From an uncultured Neomegalonema sp. (GTDB lineage: Bacteria > Pseudomonadota > Alphaproteobacteria > Rhodobacterales > Rhodobacteraceae): DNA of 41,691 nt. The notes beneath the pieces were generated by a model that saw only the letters and a program-made list of their open reading frames with translations, was not told where the DNA came from and did not search any database. The position numbers and the translations under genes are program-made. The DNA lies in assembly GCA_937990185.1 (NCBI GenBank), contig CALKBI010000048.1, forward strand, positions 1 to 41,691, in the 5' to 3' direction. Position 1 is the first letter of the stretch, and each line of letters opens with the position of its first letter. Below are positions 8,266 through 17,796 of the stretch, in pieces.

Positions 8266-8580
8266 TCATTCTGCCCCTACACTTTGTTCTAAAGTGTCTC
8301 CAGGAGCATTAAACCCGCCATCAATTAACTTTCCGTTTTCGATACGTGCAGGCACATATTTCCCGTCAGGCGATCCGCTGCCCACCACCAAAACCGTAAC
8401 AATCCCTGCAAAGACCAAGAAAAGTCCTACAAAACCTAGATTTAAGACTGAATCCCGTTCCCAATCTTTCGGTTTTCGCGCTCCAGTACCATCCGGCCCA
8501 CCGCGCGCAAGCTCGTATAAAAAGTATATAATGAAAGGCACTGCAAGCAGTGCAAGTGAGACGAGAATAATTCGAATCAT
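8266..8580 (-). CDS. DUF6111-family small membrane protein
   Basis: This protein of 104 residues has two membrane segments: IIRIILVSLALLAVPFIIYFLY-like at the N-terminus (residues 3-22) and LGFVGLFLVFAGIVTVLVVG in the middle, separated by a hydrophilic RGGPDGTGARKPKDWERDS loop. The C-terminal GSPDGKYVPARIENGKLIDGG is characteristic of the uncharacterised DUF6111 family, which is found next to NUDIX and CCA genes in alphaproteobacteria. Its function is unknown. The ATG overlaps the stop of the NUDIX gene (ATGA), which indicates coupled translation. Confidence 0.8.
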   Translation of the reverse strand: MIRIILVSLALLAVPFIIYFLYELARGGPDGTGARKPKDWERDSVLNLGFVGLFLVFAGIVTVLVVGSGSPDGKYVPARIENGKLIDGGFNAPGDTLEQSVGAE

Positions 8581-9200
8581 GCAACATTCCCCGAATGATC
8601 AAGGTCATCTAACGCGGCAACACGGTCTGAAAGTGCGCGAAGCATGCCCGCTGTTGCGCCCCATATTCGGTATTGATCGACATTTATCACATAGAAATGC
8701 CGTTTCCGCCCCTCGCGGGTAAAGCTCTCCCGCTGGTGGTTATTGCGGTCCATCAAAAAATCCAACGGTGCTTCAAACACTTCCGCAACTTCGTTAGGAT
8801 CTGCAACTGGCCGGAACCGAGGATCAATAAAACCTACGAACGGGGCAACCAGAAAACCTGTACCTGTGGGGTATGGATCAAGGACGCCAGAAACTTCAAC
8901 ATGGCGTGACAACAAGCCAATTTCCTCCTCAGCCTCGCGCAATGCAGCGTCAAGAGGAGAACGATCCACACTATCAATTTTTCCACCCGGAAAGCTAATC
9001 TGCCCCGGATGCGCCCGTAAGTTGTCCGCGCGGCGCGTCAAAATAACCGAAAGGCCATGGGGCCTAGCGATGATTGGACACAAAACCGCTGCGCGTCGCA
9101 GAGGTTTGTTTTCCTTCACTTCAAACTCTTGCGCAGGCTCAATTTTAGCACGCATCGCGCGATCAATTATGTCCCGTGTCAGAGGTGGTTTACCGCTCAT
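8577..9200 (-). CDS. NUDIX hydrolase, CoA pyrophosphatase type
   Basis: This probably hydrolyses CoA or acyl-CoA to phosphopantetheine and 3',5'-ADP. The 207-residue protein has the CoA-family signature LTRRADNLRAHPGQISFPGG directly before the Nudix box, whose core is ALREAEEEIGLL with the catalytic REAEEE glutamates. The box carries the one-residue variation seen in NudL-like enzymes. I chose the ATG at 9200, which gives MSGKPPLTRDIIDRAM; an upstream start at 9260 would add 20 residues unlike the family. It overlaps DUF6111 by four bases and follows DUF1285 by 72 nt. Confidence 0.88.
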   Translation of the reverse strand: MSGKPPLTRDIIDRAMRAKIEPAQEFEVKENKPLRRAAVLCPIIARPHGLSVILTRRADNLRAHPGQISFPGGKIDSVDRSPLDAALREAEEEIGLLSRHVEVSGVLDPYPTGTGFLVAPFVGFIDPRFRPVADPNEVAEVFEAPLDFLMDRNNHQRESFTREGRKRHFYVINVDQYRIWGATAGMLRALSDRVAALDDLDHSGNVA

Positions 9201-9272
9201 TTGGAAGACACATCCTATTGAAAGCCCATTTGTACTGCCTAGTCGGACTTGTCGTATCATATACCTTATTGA

Positions 9273-9836
9273 TTACGCCGCAGGTCCAATCACAAAGGTC
9301 TGCCCAGCCGACTTGACGACGGTATGATCGCCATCAATCTCTCCCAATTCTACAAGGCGGTAAAAAGACTTGCGATCAATGAGAGCGTCCAGCCCCATCC
9401 TAACATGAATATAAGGAGAGGGTTCTCCGGTTTTCGAGTCTTCCTCAACACGGATTGGATTCTGAGCATTGGCAACAACGATATCGCCAACGTTCGTTTC
9501 AAATAGAAGAGCATCTCCCTTTTGATTGAAATCGACCGCTACAAAAGGCGCATCATCAACGATTAGGCCAACCTTTTCGACAGGGGTAACAAGAAAGTAC
9601 TTATCCCCTTCGAGCTTTAGAATAGACGCAAAAAGTTGCACCAGTTCAGGGCGATTGATCGGAGACCCTTGATAGAACCACGTCCCGTCCCGAGCGATTC
9701 GCATGTCAATATCGCCATTAAATGGGGGATTCCAAAGGTGAACAGGCGGCGGTCCTTTTTTTGAAGCCTCTTTCACAGTCTTTTCAAGAGATGCAACTTC
9801 CGGTGCAGGGGTTCCAGTTTTCGGTAGATTTGACAT
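9273..9836 (-). CDS. DUF1285 domain-containing protein
   Basis: This is a 187-residue soluble protein of the DUF1285 family, recognised by PPVHLWNPPFNGDIDMRI followed by DGTWFYQGSPINRPELVQLF and later the YFLVTPVEKVGLIVDDAPF block. The N-terminal 30 residues are charged and probably flexible. DUF1285 is of unknown function and is widespread in alphaproteobacteria as the first gene of this CCA-adding enzyme cluster. It is divergently transcribed from the MoxR operon across about 150 bases that must hold both promoters. Confidence 0.85.
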   Translation of the reverse strand: MSNLPKTGTPAPEVASLEKTVKEASKKGPPPVHLWNPPFNGDIDMRIARDGTWFYQGSPINRPELVQLFASILKLEGDKYFLVTPVEKVGLIVDDAPFVAVDFNQKGDALLFETNVGDIVVANAQNPIRVEEDSKTGEPSPYIHVRMGLDALIDRKSFYRLVELGEIDGDHTVVKSAGQTFVIGPAA

Positions 9837-9987
9837 ACGCTCGCCTCATTCGTTTGGCCGTTGGCAGGCACGTTTCCGTCAGTATTATTGAAATGGCGCG
9901 ACGTCGTGACATTCTTGGCTATACATAGATCGAAAGATAATGGATTTTGAACCGGGCACGTCAAACCGGGTATGAAGGAGCAGGCAT

Positions 9988-11010
9988 TTGGATACTGTGA
10001 TCGCTGATAATCCCGCAAGCACATCTGCTGGCGATCCCGTAGCGGAAGCTGAACGCGCTGCCGAAACTCTCAAACGCGCGAAACTCGAAATTGCTAAACG
10101 CATTGTTGGTCAGGATGAAGTCGTCGATCTGACCCTTGCCGCCATATTATCAGGGGGACATGCCCTGTTGGTGGGTGTGCCGGGATTGGCGAAAACATTG
10201 CTCGTTGATACGCTGGGAACGGTTCTGGGCTTAAACAACAAACGTATCCAGTTTACGCCTGATCTAATGCCCGCTGATATTCTTGGTTCAGAAGTCCTTG
10301 AAACCTCAGCAGATGGAGGTCGGGCATTCAAATTCATTGATGGGCCAGTGTTTTGCCAATTGTTGATGGCCGACGAAATCAACCGCGCAAGCCCGCGAAC
10401 GCAATCCGCCCTTTTACAAGCCATGCAAGAAAAGCAAGTGACGGTAGCGGGCCAACACCGCGACTTACCTGCCCCGTTCCATGTGCTTGCAACGCAAAAC
10501 CCGATTGAGCAGGAAGGCGCGTATCCGTTGCCGGAAGCGCAACTTGACCGATTTTTGCTCGAAGTGATCGTCGATTATCCGACACTGGATGAAGAAAGAC
10601 AGATTCTTGTTTCGACAACCGGCGCTTCGCAATCCTCGGCAGAGCCTGTTTTAAACGCAGAGTCGCTATTAGCACTCCAAGCCCTCGTTCGCAGCGCGCC
10701 CGTAGGCGATAAAGTGACCGAAGCAATCCTATCGCTAGTGCGCTCTTGCCGTCCCGAAGATGAAAGCGCCTCAGCACTGGTCAAAGACTCGGTTGCATGG
10801 GGACCGGGACCACGCGCGGCACAAGCACTGATGCTAGCAAGCCGTGCTCGTGCACTGATCAATGGGAGGTTGGCCCCTTCGATGGAAGATGTCATCGCTC
10901 TCGCGCGTCCGGCACTTGGCCATCGTATGGCACTCGGCTTTGCTGCTAAGGCAGAAGGTGTAACACTAGAAACGGTTATTGATGCAGCCGTTAAGAGGGC
11001 ATGTGGGTGA
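9988..11010 (+). CDS. MoxR-family AAA+ ATPase
   Basis: This is a chaperone-like AAA+ ATPase of the MoxR family, thought to help mature or assemble partner complexes together with VWA-domain proteins. In the 340-residue protein, Walker A is GVPGLAKT (63-70) and Walker B is [19 protein letters not shown]. The sensor region [23 protein letters not shown] is a MoxR hallmark. Translation appears to start at TTG (9988), because a perfect AAGGAG lies seven bases upstream and the frame has no better start. It is the first gene of a four-gene operon and its end overlaps the DUF58 gene by 10 bases. Confidence 0.93.
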   Translation: MDTVIADNPASTSAGDPVAEAERAAETLKRAKLEIAKRIVGQDEVVDLTLAAILSGGHALLVGVPGLAKTLLVDTLGTVLGLNNKRIQFTPDLMPADILGSEVLETSADGGRAFKFIDGPVFCQLLMADEINRASPRTQSALLQAMQEKQVTVAGQHRDLPAPFHVLATQNPIEQEGAYPLPEAQLDRFLLEVIVDYPTLDEERQILVSTTGASQSSAEPVLNAESLLALQALVRSAPVGDKVTEAILSLVRSCRPEDESASALVKDSVAWGPGPRAAQALMLASRARALINGRLAPSMEDVIALARPALGHRMALGFAAKAEGVTLETVIDAAVKRACG

Positions 11011-11897
11011 ACCAAACCGCCCGCCTAACGGCTGAAGCTGCGCGTGAAGCTTCAGCATTTCCTTCATTGCTCGCTGAAGCCGAACGTGCGGCAGCTGCGG
11101 TTTTTGGCGTGCACGGACGGCGTAGAGCGGGATCGGGCGAGACTTTCTGGCAATATCGGCAGGCCCAACCCGGCGATTCTATGCAGTCAATTGACTGGCG
11201 TCGCTCGGGCCGCTCAGATGAGGTTTTCGTTCGGGAAACTGAATGGGAAACGGCGCAAACAGTCTGGCTCTGGGCCGATGATGCGGCGTCAATGCGTTTT
11301 CAGTCTAAAAAATCACCAACACAAAAATCTGACCGCGCCACCCTGCTAGCATTATCCATAGCGATTTTGCTTGAACGCGGCGGGGAGCGCTTTGCTTTTC
11401 TGGGACGAAAAGATCGCTCTATTCGGATGGGACGGGCTGGCGTAAACCGCGCTGCACTCTTGCTCAGCCGAGAACGCGAACCAGAGGGCGATTACGGATA
11501 TCCGCCAAACGAAGTCCTTTACACTGGCGGAAGTCGTGCTGTTTTTATGTCTGACTTTTTCGGTGATCTCGATAAACTCAAAATTGCGATGACGGAGGCA
11601 ACCTCACGGCGCGTTAAAGGCGTATTGCTGCAAGTAGTCGATCCCGCAGAAGAAGTATTTCCCTACAAGGGGCGAATTTTATTTGAGAGCATCGCAGGCG
11701 GTTTGAAATATGATGCTGACCGCGCGGAATCTTTGCATGATGCTTATCGCACGAAATTGGCAGAGCGACGCGATACACTGAAATTATTGGCGCGCAAGGC
11801 AGGTTGGCGCTTTGCAATCCACCGCACAGATCAGCCGGTATCACCGACCCTTCTTATGCTGCACCAAACCCTCGAGAATGCGAGGGCCAATCGATGA
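11001..11897 (+). CDS. DUF58 domain-containing protein
   Basis: This soluble 298-residue protein carries the DUF58 signature: GRRRAGSGETFWQYRQAQPGDSMQSIDWRRSGRSDEVFVRE at about residues 40-80, where the R-x-Y/Q-x-PGD-x-x-xxIDW-R/S pattern is diagnostic. A VWA-like fold follows (VWLWADDAASM, then AVFMSDFFGD). DUF58 proteins nearly always sit behind a MoxR ATPase, as here, and are presumed its partners. It overlaps moxR by 10 bases and is followed 37 nt later by the DUF4159 gene. Its molecular function is not established. Confidence 0.9.
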   Translation: MWVNQTARLTAEAAREASAFPSLLAEAERAAAAVFGVHGRRRAGSGETFWQYRQAQPGDSMQSIDWRRSGRSDEVFVRETEWETAQTVWLWADDAASMRFQSKKSPTQKSDRATLLALSIAILLERGGERFAFLGRKDRSIRMGRAGVNRAALLLSREREPEGDYGYPPNEVLYTGGSRAVFMSDFFGDLDKLKIAMTEATSRRVKGVLLQVVDPAEEVFPYKGRILFESIAGGLKYDADRAESLHDAYRTKLAERRDTLKLLARKAGWRFAIHRTDQPVSPTLLMLHQTLENARANR

Positions 11898-11934
11898 AAC
11901 AATTCCAATCAGTTGAGCAAGGAGATGCCCTCCT

Positions 11935-14712
11935 ATGCTAACTCTTGGTCCTCTCGGTTTTGCCTCACCGTGGTTACTGCTTGGGTTAATCGGGCTGCCA
12001 ATTCTTTGGTGGTTGTTGAGAGCAACGCCTCCTGCCCCGCTGCGCGAACGGTTTCCCGGTGTTGCAATTCTTTTGGGGTTAGAGCCACCGGAGAAAACAC
12101 CAGACCGCACCCCTTGGTGGTTGTTGCTGTTGCGCTTGCTGATTGTCGGTCTCGCTATTCTTGCTTTCGCTCAACCTCTGTTAAACCCGACGAAGCGTCT
12201 TGAGGGCGATGGACCCGTCCGCCTTATATTGGATGCGGGATGGGCCAGTGCAGCAGATTGGCAAGATCGCGTTGCCGCCGCGACAGAAATCATTGATCAG
12301 GCGGGGAGAGCAGACCGGACCATTCGGCTCGAAATTCTCGCTGAACCGAGCGACGCAGAGCGAACAGATGAAACGCTAAGTTCAGCAGAAGCGCGCGCAC
12401 GGATTGAAGCCTTAGATCCAAGCCCGTGGGCGCCCGACCGTGAAGCCTTTTTGACACGGTTGAACGAAGAAGACAGCGCCGAAACGATTTGGCTCCATGA
12501 TGGGCTTGACCATGACGGTTCTGCACAAGACATGGTCGACACTTTAGTTGAACAAAACAGCCTCCGAGCTGTCGCACCATTGCGGCTTGTTCGTGCGGTT
12601 CAACCTGCTCCCCCAGAAGGAGGGGTATTATCTGCTATTGTTCAACGTGCTGAAGCTGGAACCGCCACGGACGTCACAGTGGTTGGGTTTTCAGCAGAAC
12701 CTGATGGAGCAAGACGGCCCTTGATAGCTGAGGTCGCGAGCTTTGGCGAAGAAGATTTGACAGCCACCGCCGAGTTCAATCCACCCCTTGAATTGCGTAA
12801 CCGCATCGCAATGTTTGCTCTCGATGGCGCGAAGACCGCTGGCGGCGTCGCATTAATTGACGATCGTTGGAGCCGCCGCCGTGTGGGATTGATTTCGGGC
12901 GAGCGAACCGATGGCGGACAACGTCTTCTCTCAGGAACGCACTACGTCCGCGAGGCCCTCGCCGGTATCGCAGAAACACGCGAAGGGTCCACCGATGAAT
13001 TACTAGAGCAAAACGTCGACGCATTAATCGTCGTCGATGTTGGCGCATTCCCTCCAGAAGAATCCACGGCACTCCTAAGCTGGGTTGAAGCCGGTGGTCT
13101 TTTAATAAGGTTTGCCGGACCTACATTAGCCGCCACAGCAGAAGAAGCGCGTGCAGGCTTTGGACGGCTTGAAGATCCCCTGCTTCCTGTAAGGTTACGT
13201 CCTGGTGGACGGGATCTTGGCGGCGCAATGAGCTGGGGGGCACCGCAGCGCCTCGCACCCTTTAAGCCTGACAGTCCTTTTGCAGGCATTATCCCACCAG
13301 AAGATGCTGCAATCACCAAACAGGTTTTAGCGGAACCCGATATCGATTTACCAACTAGGACTTGGGCAAGCCTGGCAGATGGCGCACCACTTGTTACATC
13401 GGATACGCGCGGTGATGGCAGGATCGTGCTGGTTCACACGAGCGCAGACCCCCGATGGTCAACGCTTCCAATCTCCGGGTTGTTCGTGGAAATGCTGGAT
13501 CGTATTATCGAGTTCGGATCGGGCAATGGAGTGAATGCAGCGGGCGAGAGTTCGGGTTTTTGGCGTCCGGTTTCATTGATTACCGCTGAGGGAACTCTGC
13601 GCTCTGCCGCAGGAGACGCCTCAAATATCGCAGGTGAAAACCTCGGTTTAAGCGCAACTGCCATTGCGCCACCTGGGCTGTATGAAGCGGTTGGCGGCGA
13701 TGATGCAGGCGCGCGTCGCGCTCATAACACGCTCGCTGCTGATGCTGTATTGACGCCTATGCCAGAGTTTCCTTCAAGTGTCGTGACGGACAATCTGGGT
13801 TCACGAACGGAGACTGAATTGAAACCGTGGTTCTTGGCTGCTGCCCTTATATTGCTGATGCTTGATGCAATCGCTGCACTTGCCCTTTCCGGTAAGCTGC
13901 GCGGCGCTGTTGCTGGGCTTGCCCTATTGGCACTTGGATCACCGCAAGGCGCGGAAGCCTCGGACGACAAAGCACTGCAAACTGCTTTAGGCGGTGCATT
14001 CGGCTACATTGTGACAGGGGATAAGAAGACCGACGACATCGTTCAGCGGGGATTATTTGGCCTTGTCTATACGCTTAACGGGCGCACATCGGTCGAACCA
14101 CCGTTACCAGTGTCTATCGACTTAGAAAAAGATGAGCTTGCGGTTTATCCCTTTATCTATTGGGCGATTACCGAAGCTCAGCAACGCCCAAGCGATGAAG
14201 CCATCACGAAACTAAACGAGTATATGCGTAAGGGCGGCATGTTGATGCTCGATACGCGGGACCAAAATTTGGCACTCGCAAGTGGGCAAACGCCCGGTAC
14301 ACGCGCGTTGAAGCGACTAACCGCGGGGCTAGACCTACCGCCTCTTGCGCCTGTGCCCGAAGGTCATGTTCTGCGTCGCAGTTTCTACTTGCTCGATGAT
14401 TTTCCGGGTCGCTGGAAAGGCGGCGGCGTCTGGGTCGAGGCGGCCCCTCCGGAAGATGTCAACGAAGCAGCCGCATCAGGTGGATTTAAAAATGACGGCG
14501 TATCACCTGTTATCGTGGGCGGGCGCGATTGGGTCGGCGCATGGGCAATGAATGATCAAGGCCGTCCTTTGTTGCCGATGGGAACCGGCGGCGAACGTCA
14601 ACGAGAAATGGCGCTGCGCTTCGGCGTTAACTTGATCATGTACACCTACACCGGTTCATACAAATCGGATCAGGTCCACATTCCAGCCCTGCTTGAACGG
14701 CTGGGGCAGTAA
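11935..14712 (+). CDS. BatA-like / DUF4159 large membrane protein
   Basis: In this 925-residue protein the N-terminus is BatA-like with two membrane helices (FASPWLLLGLIGLPILWWLL and PWWLLLLRLLIVGLAILAF). A long periplasmic region follows. Near residues 630-670 there is another helical pair (FLAAALILLMLDAIAALAL and AVAGLALLALG). The C-terminal DUF4159 domain begins around DDIVQRGLFGLVYTLNGR, with ELAVYPFIYWAITEAQ and MRKGGMLMLDTRDQ typical of the family, which resembles a class I glutamine-amidotransferase fold without an obvious catalytic triad. AAGGAG lies 10 nt before the ATG. It is presumed part of the MoxR-associated envelope system; its exact role is unknown. Confidence 0.88.
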   Translation: MLTLGPLGFASPWLLLGLIGLPILWWLLRATPPAPLRERFPGVAILLGLEPPEKTPDRTPWWLLLLRLLIVGLAILAFAQPLLNPTKRLEGDGPVRLILDAGWASAADWQDRVAAATEIIDQAGRADRTIRLEILAEPSDAERTDETLSSAEARARIEALDPSPWAPDREAFLTRLNEEDSAETIWLHDGLDHDGSAQDMVDTLVEQNSLRAVAPLRLVRAVQPAPPEGGVLSAIVQRAEAGTATDVTVVGFSAEPDGARRPLIAEVASFGEEDLTATAEFNPPLELRNRIAMFALDGAKTAGGVALIDDRWSRRRVGLISGERTDGGQRLLSGTHYVREALAGIAETREGSTDELLEQNVDALIVVDVGAFPPEESTALLSWVEAGGLLIRFAGPTLAATAEEARAGFGRLEDPLLPVRLRPGGRDLGGAMSWGAPQRLAPFKPDSPFAGIIPPEDAAITKQVLAEPDIDLPTRTWASLADGAPLVTSDTRGDGRIVLVHTSADPRWSTLPISGLFVEMLDRIIEFGSGNGVNAAGESSGFWRPVSLITAEGTLRSAAGDASNIAGENLGLSATAIAPPGLYEAVGGDDAGARRAHNTLAADAVLTPMPEFPSSVVTDNLGSRTETELKPWFLAAALILLMLDAIAALALSGKLRGAVAGLALLALGSPQGAEASDDKALQTALGGAFGYIVTGDKKTDDIVQRGLFGLVYTLNGRTSVEPPLPVSIDLEKDELAVYPFIYWAITEAQQRPSDEAITKLNEYMRKGGMLMLDTRDQNLALASGQTPGTRALKRLTAGLDLPPLAPVPEGHVLRRSFYLLDDFPGRWKGGGVWVEAAPPEDVNEAAASGGFKNDGVSPVIVGGRDWVGAWAMNDQGRPLLPMGTGGERQREMALRFGVNLIMYTYTGSYKSDQVHIPALLERLGQ

Positions 14713-14721
14713 GGGCATCGC

Positions 14722-16833
14722 ATGGAATTGAATGCTACAGGCCTGATCTTCAATCCCGTAGTCCCGTTATGGGTACTTGCGATTTTTGCTGTCTTGATCA
14801 TTGCTTTTTTCTTGTTCGGCCTTGTGAGAGGCGCGCGCGGGGCTTGGTTGCGGTTACTCGCAGGTCTGGTGCTTCTTGCCGCATTTGCCGACCCAAAACT
14901 CAGCAAAGAATTACGCGAACCACTCTCAGATGTTGCTCTGTTGCTGGTCGATGAAAGCGCGAGCCAAACGATAGATGGACGGACAGAATTAACCGAAGAA
15001 GCATCCATCGCATTACAAGCTGCAGCAGAAAAGCTCACTGATCCGCGTTCTCCGCTAGAGCTGCGCGTTGCGACGGTAAAAAGCTCAGCGGGCGAGGCAT
15101 CTGATGATCCCGGCACCCGCCTATTCACGGCTATGGAAACGGCGCTTGCGGATGTCGGAGAAGACCGCATTTCCGGTGCGATTGTCATTACAGATGGCCG
15201 CGCGCATGACGCCCCCGATTGGAACGCACTAGACGAAGACGCCATTGAAGCTCGGTTCCCTGCCCCTCTACATGTGTTATCAACGGGCCGCGATGGAAGC
15301 TATGATCGCCGCCTAATTTTGGAAAGCGCACCGGCATTCGGAATTGTGGGTGAAGATGTATCTATCCGGCTAAGAATCGAAGACATCGGCGCAACGCCTA
15401 CTGGCGCTCCTCCTCCACAAGTGGCCCTTCGAATTGATGGCAAAGATGTCCGAAGGGACGTTTTGACCGCTGACACAGCGACGACAATCTCGGCTAAGCT
15501 CAACAAAGGCGGTGCGAGCGTCTTCGAGATTATTGTCACTGAACTCGATGGTGAAATAACCACCCGCAACAATCGCGCTCTTTTCACCGTACAGGGTGCG
15601 CGTGACAGGCTTCGGGTTTTGCTTGTATCGGGTGAACCCCATGCGGGCGAGCGTTCATGGCGCAATTTGCTCAAAGCCGATCCGAGCGTTGATTTGGTCC
15701 ACTTTACCATTTTGCGCCCCCCGACAAAAATGTCGGGCACGCCAATACGAGAGCTATCGCTGATCCCGTTTCCGACCCGCGAACTCTTTATGCAGAAGAT
15801 CGACGATTTCGATCTTGTCATTTTTGATCGTTACACACGACGCGGCGTATTAGCCCCCGCATATCTTGCAAATGTCGCTGATTATGTACGCAAAGGCGGG
15901 GCAACGCTGATCGCCGCAGGACCAAATTTTGGCGGCCCGAATAGCCTTTATCGCAGCCCCCTTGCTGACATCATGCCTGCAATACCAAGTGGCGGGTCCG
16001 TTGAGAAATTCTATACGCCGCTCCTGACCGATCCCGGCATGAAACACCCTGTGACCTCGGACCTACCGCAAGCAGGTGAAGAGCCGGATTGGGGTCGTTG
16101 GGCGCGGCTGATTGATATTGATCCCCGCACGGGTGATGTTTTGATGGCCGGTGAAGAAGATGAACCGCTGCTGGTCCTTGATCGCGTTGGAGAAGGCCGC
16201 GTTGCCGTTCTCGCATCTGATACTGCATGGCTTTGGTCACGTGGTTTTGAAGGCGGCGGTCCCCTAGCCGAGATGCTTCGCCGCGTCGCTCATTGGCTGA
16301 TGAAAGAACCTCAGCTTGAGGAAGATGCGCTTACAGCACAGGTCTCAGGATCGCGTATCAATATCACGCGCCGTAGCCTTGGCGAAGCGCCAAAAGTTGC
16401 TGACATCGTTACACCTTCGGGCAATCGCGTAGCGGCTCAATTCAAGAACGCCGGACCGGGGAAATGGCAAGCCCTCTATGAAGCCGAAGAAGCAGGGTTG
16501 TTTTCAATAACCGACGGAACGCTGGAAGCGTCTGCGGCTGTCGGCCCACCTTCGCCGAAAGAATTTGAAAACCCACTCGCAACCTTTGATATTCTGCGAC
16601 CGATATCAGCGGTGACCGGCGGTGCGGAGATTATGTTGCGCGACAGCGGGGTTCCTGAACTGCGCCGTGTAAGCGGAACTCGCAAAACATCAGGAACCGG
16701 GTGGATAGGGCTGCGCGAACGCGGCGCTTATGTGGTACGTGATGCCACGCTAACGCCACTCGCGCCGGGCTGGTTGGCTCTTCTTCTCGCGGCAGCACTA
16801 CTCCTTGGGGCGTGGAGAATGGAAGGCCGCTAG
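14722..16833 (+). CDS. VWA / GATase-like membrane protein
   Basis: The protein has 703 residues. Two N-terminal membrane segments (VPLWVLAIFAVLIIAFFLFG and WLRLLAGLVLLAAFA) precede a VWA-like domain whose LLLVDESASQT keeps the DxSxS metal site, with IVITDGRAHDAP farther on. A second domain starts near RVLLVSGEPHAGERSWRNLL and resembles class I amidotransferase-like folds (DFDLVIFDRY, YVRKGGATLIAAGPNFGG). A C-terminal helix (GWLALLLAAALLLGAW) anchors the other end. The gene starts 9 nt after the DUF4159 stop and closes the MoxR operon. It probably presents a large periplasmic domain and binds a divalent metal; the partner is not known. Confidence 0.82.
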   Translation: MELNATGLIFNPVVPLWVLAIFAVLIIAFFLFGLVRGARGAWLRLLAGLVLLAAFADPKLSKELREPLSDVALLLVDESASQTIDGRTELTEEASIALQAAAEKLTDPRSPLELRVATVKSSAGEASDDPGTRLFTAMETALADVGEDRISGAIVITDGRAHDAPDWNALDEDAIEARFPAPLHVLSTGRDGSYDRRLILESAPAFGIVGEDVSIRLRIEDIGATPTGAPPPQVALRIDGKDVRRDVLTADTATTISAKLNKGGASVFEIIVTELDGEITTRNNRALFTVQGARDRLRVLLVSGEPHAGERSWRNLLKADPSVDLVHFTILRPPTKMSGTPIRELSLIPFPTRELFMQKIDDFDLVIFDRYTRRGVLAPAYLANVADYVRKGGATLIAAGPNFGGPNSLYRSPLADIMPAIPSGGSVEKFYTPLLTDPGMKHPVTSDLPQAGEEPDWGRWARLIDIDPRTGDVLMAGEEDEPLLVLDRVGEGRVAVLASDTAWLWSRGFEGGGPLAEMLRRVAHWLMKEPQLEEDALTAQVSGSRINITRRSLGEAPKVADIVTPSGNRVAAQFKNAGPGKWQALYEAEEAGLFSITDGTLEASAAVGPPSPKEFENPLATFDILRPISAVTGGAEIMLRDSGVPELRRVSGTRKTSGTGWIGLRERGAYVVRDATLTPLAPGWLALLLAAALLLGAWRMEGR

Positions 16834-16836
16834 TCA

Positions 16837-17715
16837 TCACGGATAATAACGCTTCATAAAGTCTAAAATCGCTTGTGGAGCGCCTCGCTGCCATAGGTCA
16901 TTATGACCGCCTCCGTCGAACCAACGATACCATTTCGGATCAGCAGCGGCATCGAATAATCGCTTCGCATGATGGATCGGAATAACCTGATCATTGGTCC
17001 CATGCATCAATAGGACCGGCGTTTTAATACCTGCAATCCTGTCGATTGATCTAAATGGGTCTTTGACAGCTCCCAATGCTTTGATCGGATAGAATCCGAA
17101 TTTCTCTTGGGCAAGATCATCCATTGCAGCGTATGGAGTTTCCAGAATAATACCACCGACCCCGCGTTCATTTGCTAGCCTAACAGCAATTCCGCTACCA
17201 AGGCTTTCACCATAAAGAACAACACCGCCTTGCTCCACAGGGCGACCGAGCAGTTCCGGCAGCGCACCATAAACCGCACGTGCATCAGCGGCATGTCCCT
17301 CTTCAGTCGGAGAACCGCCTGTCCCGGACCCCCCGCGCAAGCCGACACCTACCACTCCCCAGCCCTGCTCCATCATCCAGCGAAATCGCCCTGCACGATG
17401 GCCAAGTACGCCTGCGTTGCCGTGAAAATATACGATTACTGGCTTCGATGATCCCGCATCAAAGCTCCAGACAACGACATCGACTCCATCGCTGCTGACG
17501 AGCTTCTCAACCATTTGCGGGACATTTTGTTCGGCTGGAACCATCCGCTCATTGCCGTTGAGATAAAGCATATGGCGTTGCCCCAAGAAGAGAGCTGCGA
17601 AACCAATAAGGTAGATCGCGAATAATCGCCCTGCGACGGCCGCATAACCAATCCAGCCCTTACGTTTTGGAGGAAGGCCAGTCAGTTTCGTCATTACAGT
17701 CGCAAAAGAACCCAT
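16837..17715 (-). CDS. Membrane-anchored alpha/beta hydrolase
   Basis: This is a serine hydrolase of the BEM46/ABHD13 type. After a short basic N-terminus comes one membrane helix (AAVAGRLFAIYLIGFAALFLG). The fold is recognised by the oxyanion block VIVYFHGNAGVLGHR, the nucleophile elbow GESLGSG (Ser), an acid in MHGTNDQVIP and a histidine in DGGGHNDLW, so the full catalytic triad is present. The substrate is unknown. I favour the ATG at 17715, preceded by GGAGG with five bases between; an ATG at 17727 in the same frame would add four residues. It converges on the VWA gene with only three bases between stops. Confidence 0.88.
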   Translation of the reverse strand: MGSFATVMTKLTGLPPKRKGWIGYAAVAGRLFAIYLIGFAALFLGQRHMLYLNGNERMVPAEQNVPQMVEKLVSSDGVDVVVWSFDAGSSKPVIVYFHGNAGVLGHRAGRFRWMMEQGWGVVGVGLRGGSGTGGSPTEEGHAADARAVYGALPELLGRPVEQGGVVLYGESLGSGIAVRLANERGVGGIILETPYAAMDDLAQEKFGFYPIKALGAVKDPFRSIDRIAGIKTPVLLMHGTNDQVIPIHHAKRLFDAAADPKWYRWFDGGGHNDLWQRGAPQAILDFMKRYYP

Positions 17716-17796
17716 CTCACCCTCCATTTGCTCATATCAAATTAATGAAGATTTACGGTATTGCTCCGAAGCCTCAGGCATAGCACTCTATAATAT

